A DNA stretch of 64,000 bases, taken from positions 476,501 to 540,500 of the forward strand of contig JBBBDQ010001451.1 in NCBI GenBank assembly GCA_037127315.1. Reading direction: 5' to 3'. This stretch comes from Ascarosepion bandense. Lineage: Eukaryota > Mollusca > Cephalopoda > Sepiida > Sepiidae. The position numbers and the translations under genes were made by a program. Below the pieces are notes generated by a model, which was given only the letters and a program-made list of their open reading frames with translations, was not told the origin of the DNA and ran no database searches. This document shows, in pieces, positions 32,484 through 41,490 of this stretch. The first letter of the stretch is position 1. Each line of letters opens with the position of its first letter.

Positions 32484-32970
32484 GGCTTACGGCCATATCA
32501 CGTTGAATCCATCGGTTCTCGCTCGATCAGTGAATTTAAGCAACGTTGAGCCCTGTCAGTACTTATATGGGTGACCGTTTGGGAATACCAGGTGCTGTAA
32601 GCGTTTAGTGACGGATGTGCGTTGGGGTGCAGTGGATATCGGCTCGGAAAGAAAAATCGGTGAGCCGAGTTCGAATTCCACTTGAATACCCTGCATTCAC
32701 TTAAGCACTGGTACACTTGGGAAAGATAATAACCCGTCCCTTCTCTCCAGTTATGGGTTAAATAACAAGGGTAAGACTTGGGGAGCCTGCCCTTAAAAAC
32801 AAATCCCAATGAATCTTGATACTCGAAAAGAAAAAAAGTATTACCAGGCACAAAACTTATATAAAAACAACAATTGTTGAAAGACAAACGTATTACCAGC
32901 AATAAATAAATAAAATTTAGTTGGCAGTAAATGACCCGCCGAGGTTGATATGCCATAAAAACAAACCAAC
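32484..32970 (+). mobile_element. Composite 5S-tRNA SINE, full length, tail type 1
   Basis: The 5S rRNA-like head (32484-32608) begins GCTTACGGCCATATCACG. The tRNA-like unit follows, with B box GAGTTCGAATTCC at 32668-32680. The body, the A-rich AAGTATTACCAGG region and the AAACAAACCAACCAAG end follow. It matches 2306-2797 end to end, including GTAAATGACCCGCCGAG near the 3' end. T-rich sequence on both sides may be a degraded target duplication. Confidence 0.85.
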
Positions 32971-33962
32971 CAAGAATTTCTTTTTTTTCAATTCCCCAAA
33001 AAATAGATTTTCATTCGAGGGTTTATTCCGTTGATGTAGGACACAGCATGGTCAAAATTGAACGTGTGTAACTTGTGGTTATTTTTAAATGCCAAATTTG
33101 TCCTTTAGAGCTTCCTATAATTCACAGATTTTACCTTAGCAAAACGTTCTATGCATTGCAAGTCTTTTATATTCTCATCCAATGTTTATTGAGGTGTGTT
33201 GACATGGTATATGCTAATTCCTTTGTTTCAATTTCCAGCAATGTGGTATATGAGTTATTCTGATTCTATTCAAGGCAAACGTGTAATTGCGTTTTCCGCT
33301 TCGTAATTGATGTGTTATGAGCAATTTGATGTTTTTCTTGTCGATTTCAAGGCGCTCTTTCGCTGTTAATTGCAGACGGCTAAGCAGATTAAGTTTTCTT
33401 TGCGAACAGCCTCTTCCTGACATTTTAATCCATGACGTCTTCCTCATCTTTAATCAATTCGAATTATAACGACCAGGAGTGAAATAAACTATTGCCAGGC
33501 GAAGAAAAACCGTGCATTTTGAAATCCATTCTCATTTTTAGAAGTACCTAAGTCGAAGCAAACTCAATATTCAATAAAGTAAATAAATAAATAACCAAAA
33601 AGACGTTAAAATTGAAACAATTTTCGGCGCCAAATGTCTGGTTTTCGAATCACACAGTAACGAAAAAGTTTTAAAAGATATTCAAAGGAATTATCATGAC
33701 TCGTGATCTGCAAACAGCAACCGTTATAATCCCAGCAGTAAGGGAAATATGGAAGGTTGGGCAGGTTTTATGATACAATGAAATCTTGTGGGATATTTAA
33801 TGGCGGACATAAAACAATACTATAATGCATATAATGTAATAACGTACATAATATCCACTAATATAAAATTCAATATGAATCTTCCTCTATATATCAAAGG
33901 ATAGATCGTATTTAAATGTAAAAGTAGAAATTAAGGTTAACACCAAGCCACAACATTCTGTT
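32971..33962. other. No recognised element
   Basis: About 1 kb without recognised repeats. A minus-strand 77-codon frame (33214-33447) beginning MRKTSWIKMSGRG is of unknown meaning. Confidence 0.45.
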
Positions 33963-34340
33963 TTAACCCTCTAGGGCCATTCGTATCATAAAGTGGGGGA
34001 TCAGTTCTATATTGTTATGAAGTAATAAACAGATCCCCCACTAATTACTACTTAACCCTCTAGGGCCATTCGTATCATATTTGATACAGTATTTCCCTAT
34101 AAGGAAACATTTGGTATTTCCCTATAAGGAAACATTTGGTATTCATTGACTGAGCAGTCAGTACTGCTTTCATTTGAAATTTATAAAATATTTCTCTTAA
34201 AAAATTTTTCAGGAAAATATTTCTTTCAAGGCTTGTTTTCATTTTATTATATGATTAAGTAGTAATTAGTGGGGGATCAGTTTATTACTTCATGACAATA
34301 GAAAACCGATCACCGACTTTATGTCCAGTGGAAGCCTTAA

Positions 34341-34561
34341 CCCTCTAGGGCTATTCGTATCATATTTAATACAGTATTTCCCTGTAAGGAAACATTTGGT
34401 ATTTCCCTATAAGGAAACATTTGGTATTTATTGACTGAGCAGTCAGTACTGCTTTCATTTGAAATTTATAAAATATTTCTCTTAAAAAATTTTCAGGAAA
34501 ATATTTCTTTCAAGGCTTGTTTTCATACTGTATCAAATATGATACGAATGGCCCTAGAGGG
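34341..34561. mobile_element. piggyBac-type MITE, copy 1 (221 bp)
   Basis: Flanked by TTAA (34337-34340 and 34562-34565). Ends CCCTCTAGGGCTATTCG and CGAATGGCCCTAGAGGG form inverted repeats that extend over the TATCATATTTGATAC block. TTAA duplication plus CCC ends are the piggyBac hallmarks. An internal 20-bp direct repeat (CCTATAAGGAAACATTTGGT) occurs twice. Confidence 0.75.
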
Positions 34562-34647
34562 TTAAGGCTTCTACTGGACATAAAGTGTGGGATCAGTTCT
34601 ATATTGTTATGAAGTAATAAACAGATCCCCCACTAATTACTACTTAA

Positions 34648-34869
34648 CCCTCTAGGGCCATTCGTATCATATTTGATACAGTATTTCCCTATAAGGAAAC
34701 ATTTGGTATTTCCCTATAAGGAAACATTTGGTATTTATTGACTGAGCAGTCAGTACTGCTTTCATTTGAAATTTATAAAATATTTCTCTTAAAAAAATTT
34801 TCAGGAAAATATTTCTTTCAAGGCTTGTTTTCATACTGTATCAAATATGATACGAATGGCCCTAGAGGG
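34648..34869. mobile_element. piggyBac-type MITE, copy 2 (222 bp)
   Basis: TTAA at 34644-34647 and 34870-34873; both terminal inverted repeats complete; nearly identical to the copies at 34341 and 35055. Confidence 0.75.
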
Positions 34870-35054
34870 TTAAGGCTTCTACTGGACATAAAGTGGGGGA
34901 TCAGTTCTATATTGTTATGAAGTAATAAACAGATCCCCCACTAATATGATACGAATGGCCCTAGAGGGTTAAGGCTTCTACTGGGTATAAAGTGTGGGAT
35001 CAGTTCTATATTGTTATGAAGTAATAAACAGATCCCCCACTAATTACTACTTAA

Positions 35055-35276
35055 CCCTCTAGGGCCATTCGTATCATATTTGATACAGTATTTCCCTATA
35101 AGGAAACATTTGGTATTTCCCTATAAGGAAACATTTGGTATTTATTGACTGAGCAGTCAGTACTGCTTTCATTTGAAATTTATAAAATATTTCTCTTAAA
35201 AAAATTTTCAGGAAAATATTTCTTTCAAGGCTTGTTTTCATACTGTATCAAATATGATACGAATGGCCCTAAAGGG
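35055..35276. mobile_element. piggyBac-type MITE, copy 3 (222 bp)
   Basis: TTAA at 35051-35054 and 35277-35280; right end has CCCTAAAGGG instead of CCCTAGAGGG. The small MTEQSVLLSFEIYKIF frames inside the copies are not genes. Confidence 0.75.
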
Positions 35277-35280
35277 TTAA

Positions 35281-36440
35281 ACATAAGTTTTAGGTCATGT
35301 TTGTTGAGTTTCTGCTCGGATTTATATATATTGGTCAATGGTAGATTATTGGTAGTCTATTTATTATTATGATGACTATTGGGTGGGTGTTGACGATTAT
35401 GTTACAGATTATTCTACGGAATTTCGAGAAGAAATAATTGTGGATCCTAATGTAGTTAGTTCTTGATATTGAAGATGCTGTTTCTTAACTTTTCTTAATT
35501 ATTTTTTTATTATTGCTTAATTTATTATTTGCTGTTGGCTGTTTTTAGTGTTACTGGTCTTATGTAGGCATTTGAATAATTTTTAATGTGTTTATTAACT
35601 TGTTTACTTAGACATAACCGTTACCGCCCACCTGATAACTTACACTAATTTATAGGTAAATATCCTGGTAAAGGTGTGTAAATCTATTCCTTCGTTTTCC
35701 CCAATAGATATAGGTTACATAGTAGAGCAGATTGCTGTATTTAGCCTTAATTAGCAACCAATTCAGGAGAAGGACAATCCTAATTTCCAAACTTTAGGAG
35801 GTTAGTAAACCGTGTTCCATAATATGGGATACCGTTCTGCGTTCTGTTCTTCATAAAAGTGTGGTTGATTTTGGAAAAACCTTTACTACTAAAATCAAAT
35901 GATAGGGTTTAGTTAGTCTGGCTGATAACTGTCACGACTTTACAGAGGTAGGGCCATCTTCTGAGTCTTGAGCGAACGGCGATGGCTCCGCAGTTGTAGC
36001 TTTGTAAACCTGCCTCGCTCTTACATACCTAGTTACATGTTACACACAAAATTAATTTTGAAACGACTTTCGACTTGTATCATCACGCTTCAGTCCAGCG
36101 CCTGACACTGATATGCAAAATGTCTGTCAGAAAATACATTCACATAGTCGGTATCAGTTCCTGCAAGGTTAGACGACGAGCACGTGATAGAACAACGTTA
36201 CCGCAGATGTTACATAAAAGCTCAGACTGAATAACTTCCAGAATCGAATCTACACCCCTTACCTTCTTCAGATCTTTTCAACTTCAAATGACCATTAGAC
36301 TTCAAAACAATTTCAACCATCAAAAACTTATCTCCTCGCAGAATTCTCTTTCCCAAACTTTGATACTAATTTCAAGAGTTTTGTGATTGTCTTTTTTAAC
36401 TTCATTGAAGGTTATTTATAGGGCATCTGTAGCACTTAAC
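35281..36440. other. No recognised element
   Basis: Non-coding sequence between the MITE array and the LTR; no repeat recognised. Confidence 0.5.
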
Positions 36441-38019
36441 TGTTGGGGATCACCCCTTTTCGGATACAAGAATGGACTCGCCTGATGTGTAGATATTATC
36501 CTGCCTATACAGAGAACAGTAGTTGTAAAAACCAGCTGGCATTTGCCTCTGTTATTACTACTATGACAGTGTCAGCCCTCTGCCTTCGGGTGGAGGGCGC
36601 TCTCTGCTTCCGAGTAGAGAGCAACAACCCAGTCGTGGTTCCGCCGAAGGGTAGAACCACGACTGGGCAAAAATAGACAGACATTTTTTGGCCCCGCTAT
36701 ATGGCCGGGAATACCCACTATAAAATGACCATGTGTCACATCCAGCCTTGCGTGGGAAGGCTAGTAAATACAGTTGTAAAAACCAGCTGGCATTTGCCTC
36801 TGTTATTACTACTATGACAGTGTCAGCCCTCTGCCTTCGGGTGGAGGGCGCTCTCTGCTTCCGAGTAGAGAGCACTAACCCAGTCGTGGTTCCGCCGAAG
36901 GGTAGAATCACGACTCGGTAAAAATAGACAGACATTTTTTGGCCCCGCTATATGGCCGGGAAGACCCACTATAAAATGACCTTGTGTCACATCTAGCCTT
37001 GCGTGGGAAGATTCGTAAATACCGTTGTAAAAAGCAGTTGCAATTGCCGCTGCAAATGCGACACTGTCAGCCCTCTGCCTTCGAGTAGAGAGCGCTCTCT
37101 GCTTCCGAGCAGAGAGCACTAACCCAGTCGTGGTTCCGCCGAAGAGTAGAACCAAGACTCGGTAATAATAGACAGACGTTTTTTGACGCGGCTATATGGC
37201 CTGGAAGACTCACTATAAAATGACCTTTCTCACATCTAACCTTGCGTGGGAAGGTTGGTAAATACCGGTGTAAAAAGTAGTTGGCATTTGCCTCTGCTAC
37301 TACGACTATGACAGTGTCAGCGCTCTGCCTTCGGGTAGAGAGCGCTTTCTACTTCCGAGCAGGGAGCACTAACCCAGCCGTGGTTCGGCCTAGGGTAGAA
37401 TCACGACTCGGTAAAAATAGACAGACATTTTTTGGCCCGGCTATATGGCCGGGAAAATCCACTATAAAATGACTTTGTGTCACATCTAACCTTGCGTGGG
37501 AAGATTGGTAAATACCGTTGCAAAGAGTAGTTGCCTCGCAGTAACTGTCTTTGTCACTGTCAGCTCTCTACTTTTGGGCGGAGAGGATTAACCCAGTCTT
37601 GTCTCCGCCGAAGGGTAAAACCACATTACTTGGGAACAATAATCGGATATTTTTGACCAGGCTCTATGACACGGAAGACCCACATTAAAAAGGCCTTGTG
37701 CCACAGTTTGCCTTAAGTGGGATGGCAAATAAATACTGTTGTAAAGAGTAGTTGTAGAGTCGCACAGTCACTTAGTTGGTCAGTAAATTGGTGCATAGTA
37801 AGTTGGAGTTGTTTTTTATATAAACTCATTATTTGGATATACTTTTTCACTACAAGACTGTATATATTGATTTTACTAATAGTATTCCTAGTATTTTTGA
37901 ATTGACTAACCTGTGTTCCATTTTGTATATTTTTGTTCAATATAACTTATACTTTTTATCTCCATATCTGCTTTTGTTATGTATTATTTTGTGTGGTTTC
38001 TCAACCAGAATCCACAACA
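36441..38019 (+). mobile_element. Solo LTR enlarged by internal tandem repeats, 5-bp target duplication
   Basis: Starts TGTTGGGGATCACCCC and ends TCCACAACA, flanked by TTAAC on both sides (36436-36440 and 38020-38024). The first ~80 bp and last ~270 bp match the 367-bp LTR at 7782-8148. The middle is replaced by about five 250-bp tandem units. Different target duplications show that the two LTRs are independent insertions. Confidence 0.85.
36521..37737. repeat. Tandem ~250-bp units inside the LTR, with strong hairpins
   Basis: Units start with GTTGTAAAAA-like sequence at about 36522, 36773, 37024, 37268 and 37517. Each contains GCTCTCTGCTTCCGAGTAGAGAGC-type (7-bp stem) and CCCAGTCGTGGTTC...GAACCACGACTGGG-type (14-bp stem, perfect in unit 1) hairpins, then CACTATAAAATGAC. 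GC content is well above the surroundings. Confidence 0.85.
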
Positions 38020-38024
38020 TTAAC

Positions 38025-38495
38025 AAAAGCAAGCTCTCCGTTAATCAGTTGCTTAAGCAATATCTCATCTGCTATAGAGAAAAATCTGCTATAGAGAAAA
38101 ATTTTTTCAAGTTTGAAAGGACAGAAAATTTCAACTATGATTTTGTTTGTTATACGTTTTTGCATCCCATATTGTTTCAACACGAGCTTATTTAAAACAT
38201 TAACTTAAACAGCTGGGGATTTATAGATCATGAAAATTCTAATCCATCTTGGTTTGAGTAAATTGTTTTCTCTTCTTTTTAATAGAACAATTCGTAAAAT
38301 CTAATTTCAGAAATGATATAGTTAAATTAAAAACGACAGTAAGTGTTCATATGCCACATATAAATCACGTTCTATCGCAAAATGTACATTTAGCTAAAAT
38401 AAAATCAGTTTTTCTAAAAATGTTGTTTGATCCGTGTAATATAAAAAACTAAAAGTTTTTACAAATTAGCATATCGTTATCATTCTAATTCTCAT
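38025..38495. other. No recognised element
   Basis: AT-rich non-coding sequence. Confidence 0.5.
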
Positions 38496-38501
38496 GTCTA
38501 G

Positions 38502-38545
38502 TCACACTGATGAGCTGTGATACAGCGAAACAGACTTGTATGTGG
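38502..38545 (+). ncRNA. Type-I hammerhead ribozyme of the tRNA-headed family
   Basis: TCACA (38502-38506), CTGATGA (38507-38513), GCTGT-GAT-ACAGC (38514-38526), GAAA (38527-38530), CA-GACT-TG, TA (cleavage after 38540), TGTGG (38541-38545). Stem I pairs over five positions (one G.T), the core is intact and stem II is perfect. The tRNA head is missing. The element tail continues to about 38610, matching the fold-back at 17478-17559. Confidence 0.8.
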
Positions 38546-38689
38546 ATGACTAATATATTATGCTGTCATTACGACTGAGCTCTCTAGAGAAGGAAATTTT
38601 AAAAACAGTTTCCACTACTGCGATATATGCATCACCTATCAGAAATGAGCTGAGTTCTCTCGGTGACTAACGTTAAAATGTCTCTTCTT

Positions 38690-38828
38690 TGATTCCTTGC
38701 GTCTATGTCTAAGTGGGTAGCGACTCCGACACCAAATCGGTTGAGTTTCGATCCCGGCCAGAAGCAAGTGGATGTCTAGCCACACTGATGAGCTGTGATA
38801 CAGCGAAACAGGCTTGTATGTAGATGAC
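38690..38828 (+). mobile_element. tRNA-headed element with hammerhead ribozyme, complete
   Basis: tRNA-like head TCTATGTCTAAGTGGGTAGC (A-box region, 38702-38721), B-box-like GAGTTTCGATCCCGGCC (38743-38759), a 20-bp linker, then the hammerhead at 38780-38823. It passes directly into a (ATCT)n array at 38829, where the other copies continue with AATATATTATGC. Confidence 0.75.
38780..38823 (+). ncRNA. Type-I hammerhead ribozyme, one stem I mismatch
   Basis: CCACA (38780-38784), CTGATGA (38785-38791), GCTGT-GAT-ACAGC, GAAA (38805-38808), CA-GGCT-TG, TA (cleavage after 38818), TGTAG (38819-38823). Four of five stem I pairs form; the core is intact. Confidence 0.78.
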
Positions 38829-38830
38829 TA

Positions 38831-38871
<41 letters not shown>
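38829..38871. repeat. (ATCT)n microsatellite
   Basis: Ten tetranucleotides directly at the 3' end of the hammerhead element. Confidence 0.95.
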
Positions 38872-39010
38872 ATACAAAACGATGATCAGATTGATAAATT
38901 CCAAAATCCCGATCCTAATTAATATTAATTTCATTAATATTAAAATTGTTCAAGGTGGAGAGCTCGATGCAAATATTACATTCTATTCACTGAGCGAAAT
39001 ATAAAAAATA

Positions 39011-39127
39011 AAACAAAAGTTTCGATATTTAAATCCGTTGGATAGCCATTTCTACGAAAAAAGCGAAGAAATGGCTATTAATTCCTCGTAGAAATGGCTA
39101 TCTAACGGATTTAAATATCGAAATCTT

Positions 39128-39133
<6 letters not shown>
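39011..39133. repeat. Inverted repeat, 47-bp arms
   Basis: Arms 39011-39057 and 39086-39133 (TTTCGATATTTAAATCCGTT against AACGGATTTAAATATCGAAA) enclose 28 bp. The left arm belongs to the repeat shared with 19418-19620. An (AT)n run follows at 39134-39162. Confidence 0.75.
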
Positions 39134-39164
<31 letters not shown>

Positions 39165-39165
<1 letters not shown>

Positions 39166-39308
39166 TTAATCCGAAATGTAAAAGTAGGAAGGTAAATTCC
39201 AAGAATTTTTAATCTAATTTTTTTTTCATTTTGATTTAGACTGTTGCTGAGGAGGCGTGAAATCTCTCTTAGATTCAACATTTTTGAATTTTAAAAAATT
39301 TATTTTAA
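39165..39308 (+). repeat. Small repeat between two (AT)n runs, carrying a hammerhead
   Basis: A 140-bp segment bounded by AT runs at 39134-39162 and 39310-39335. Apart from the hammerhead at 39242-39280 it has no recognised features. It ends GAATTTTAAAAAATTTATTTTAAT. Confidence 0.5.
39242..39280 (+). ncRNA. Hammerhead ribozyme with minimal stem II
   Basis: TGTTG (39242-39246), CTGAGGA (39247-39253), GGCGT (39254-39258), GAAA (39259-39262), TCT-CTCTT-AGA (stem III), TT (cleavage after 39275), CAACA (39276-39280). TGTTG/CAACA is a perfect five-pair stem I and stem III has three pairs. Stem II is only five bases and hardly pairs, so activity is doubtful. Confidence 0.55.
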
Positions 39309-39335
39309 TATGTATATATATATATATATATATAT

Positions 39336-39929
39336 TAGCTAGAGTAAGAACAAATGGAGTAAAAGTCCACCGTTCCTAAGATTTCATTTTAGAAGTGTTC
39401 AGTAGAAAGTAGAAAAATATATTATTATTATATTGCTTTAATTATAACTGGTTATAATAAAAGCATTTTACATCGCTATACAAATGCTTTCATGTTTCAG
39501 TACTATGAATTGCACTTCGTCAGGTGATAGTTGGTACCCCACTCCCCGGATTTTGGATAAACTCTTTTGCTGTCTTCTTTTAATAACTTTAATAAGAAAT
39601 TATTATTTCGTATCACGTTTATCTTATGTTTTCGTATCTCTCTGACGAGGTTAAATTACTTTACGTATTTTTTATTAGTTTTTTTAAATAGCCTCTGTGA
39701 AGTTTAGTGAAACATCGCAAAGCAATATCTGGCATTTTGACTTCTTGTTTCCCCAAAACCAGATTCATTCATTTAGGATGCTTTTAAAGGCATTTTATGT
39801 TTTATCTGTAGAACATAGTGTATTCTGAAAATGAATCCAAAAATTAAAAAGAATTTCCTCAGGGACAAAGAAAAACTGTTCTGACTATGTAACAAATAAG
39901 TGGCAGTGAATGTTTGAGCATTTTATTTT
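39336..39929. other. Unassigned, with one degraded hammerhead-like motif
   Basis: The minus strand at 39485-39530 reads TATCAC, CTGACGA, AGTGC..GTACT, GAAA, CA...TG, TATA, GCGATG. The core is complete and 5 of 6 stem I pairs could form if two extra bases before the cleavage site are ignored. The rest is unassigned. Confidence 0.45.
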
Positions 39930-40130
39930 TTAATCATATCATCCCGAGCAAGGTGGTAACGCCACTGATGTGCAGGGGGCTACGTAAGAGTGAAAAGATT
40001 TGGAAAAGAGAAATCCGGAAACCACATTCTAAACAGGGAACAAGGGATGAGCCTCTTCACCTCTTCAATAGACGTGGGTGAAGTAATAATCGAGCGATAG
40101 TTTAGTTTTTCAAGAGATGACTTGACTCAA
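39930..40130 (-). mobile_element. LINE 3' UTR fragment, subfamily 2
   Basis: Reverse strand ends AATGATATGATTAAAAA-type with the palindromic GGTGGTAACGCCACTG block and CCCTGTTTAGAATGTGG. It matches 61722-61920 and part of 50435-50520, and differs from the subfamily at 58700. Confidence 0.7.
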
Positions 40131-40152
40131 TATAGATGATAATGATGGATAC

Positions 40153-40461
40153 TCAGTCAGTTAAGTGCCTTACGTGATACACGCTTTGGGCGATCATGTC
40201 TCGAAAGACACATGACTGACTGTGTAGAAGATTATCCGCAGTAGCTTGCTGTTGCTTTTTGCGGTAGACTGTTTGCCAACCAAGGCTATAGAACCGAATC
40301 TATCTTATTATTTAAACCATAACTAGATAGAAGTGACCGATTAATACCTTTTCCTAAGGGTACTTATGAGTAAGTGAATGCAAGGAATTCAACTGGAATT
40401 CGAACTCAGCTCCCCGATTTATCGTTCCAAGTCGATATCCACTGCACCACAACGCGCATCT
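40153..40461 (-). mobile_element. tRNA SINE, minus, full length
   Basis: CAGTCAGTTAAGTGCC through to CACCACAACGCGCATC. The head and B box are recognisable (GGAATTCGAACTC on plus). Confidence 0.85.
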
Positions 40462-40970
40462 AACGCATATACTAAGAATACCATTAACAGAACGATGACA
40501 AATTTTAAATGCAAATCGAATTAAAAACGATATTCGTTCTTAGAAAGAACGAGCAATATTTCTACAACCCATAATGACGCTCAAATCTTTGCAAGATGCT
40601 GATATTCATAAGGAACAGAAAAATCAACAATAGTAGAAGTAAGTACTGAGTAAGCTATAAAAAACATTGTGGAAATATATGATAGTACAGGGAGAGTAAG
40701 GAGGCCTTTCATTGCTTCGAGCTAAAAAGGAGAGGATGTTTGGAGAGAAATTATAGCCTTCATATTTGCAACAGGGACAAGAAAATTAATAAAAAGAATA
40801 ATAAGAAAAAGAATGAGGTTGAGGAGAAAGATGTAGAATGGGGATGTAAAAGATGGAAAAGAATGAAGATTAAAAAGAATGAAGATGAAGAAGACTTAGG
40901 CTGAAGAAGAATGAGGATGACGAAGAATCAAGAATTATGAAGAAGATGAAAAAATAAGAACTTTTTGAAC
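40462..40970. other. Purine-rich unassigned sequence
   Basis: GAAGA/GATGAAGA-rich from about 40780 to 40950; no element recognised. Confidence 0.5.
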
Positions 40971-41490
40971 ATTCTATCATCTAGATTTATTATCCAATGT
41001 AATAAATCATTATGTCTTCTATTCTAGCTACGGCTACGTTTTTTCTTCATTTAATTTTATCTAATTTCCTTTGGCCGATTTATAATTCATAACTAGACCA
41101 TCTAATCAACTTTCGAAATCCTTTATCTTCATTCTAAGATTTTGTTAATAACTCTGAGTTTTCCAAAGATTAATCCTGCTTCTCTTTTAGATAGTGATGC
41201 ATTTTGTACATTCAGCATCAAAGGTAAGTATATTATCTTCTTCCATCCTCTGGGATTGTCCATTTCTTGTATCTTTCTAAATTAGCCAAATTATTTGTGA
41301 TTATATTTTACGTATCTATATGTTAATAGCAAATAAGTTGGTAATCATTGGTGACGATTAAGTGGTAGCAGGTGTCTTAAAATCTCCAATATCTGAACTG
41401 ATCCCAGAAACGAGATACAGTAGCGGCCATATTATAATCAACGAAAACAACAAAGACATAAATATGTGTATTACTAAAAAAGTAATGCAT
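40971..41490. repeat. Segment duplicated at 43530-44056 (copy 1)
   Basis: ATTCTATCATCTAGATTTAT through the left end of the Tc1-like transposon to AAAAAGTAATGCAT is repeated in direct orientation at 43530-44056 with modest divergence. The duplicate covers 447 bp of flank and the first ~73 bp of the transposon. Confidence 0.85.

Larger units (their letters stand above)
33963..35280. repeat. Array of TTAA MITEs alternating with GGGGGATC hairpins
   Basis: Order: short left MITE end (33963-33990), hairpin, 3'-truncated MITE (34056-34240), hairpin, full MITE, hairpin, full MITE, hairpin, right MITE end only (34946-34969), hairpin, full MITE. Neighbouring modules share junctions such as TTAAGGCTTCTACTGG and CTAATTACTACTTAA. 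This points to local tandem duplication after insertion rather than independent insertions. Confidence 0.85.

Noticed and set aside
34738..35372. Two related small ORFs starting MTEQSVLLSFEIYKIF
   Set aside because: They are translations of near-identical MITE copies.
7782..38019. A single 30-kb LTR retrotransposon between the two LTRs
   Set aside because: Their target duplications differ (GATAC and TTAAC) and the DNA between them is a mixture of unrelated elements.
37833..38195. A 120-codon gene
   Set aside because: It starts within the LTR and runs across its end and target duplication, so it cannot be a conserved gene.
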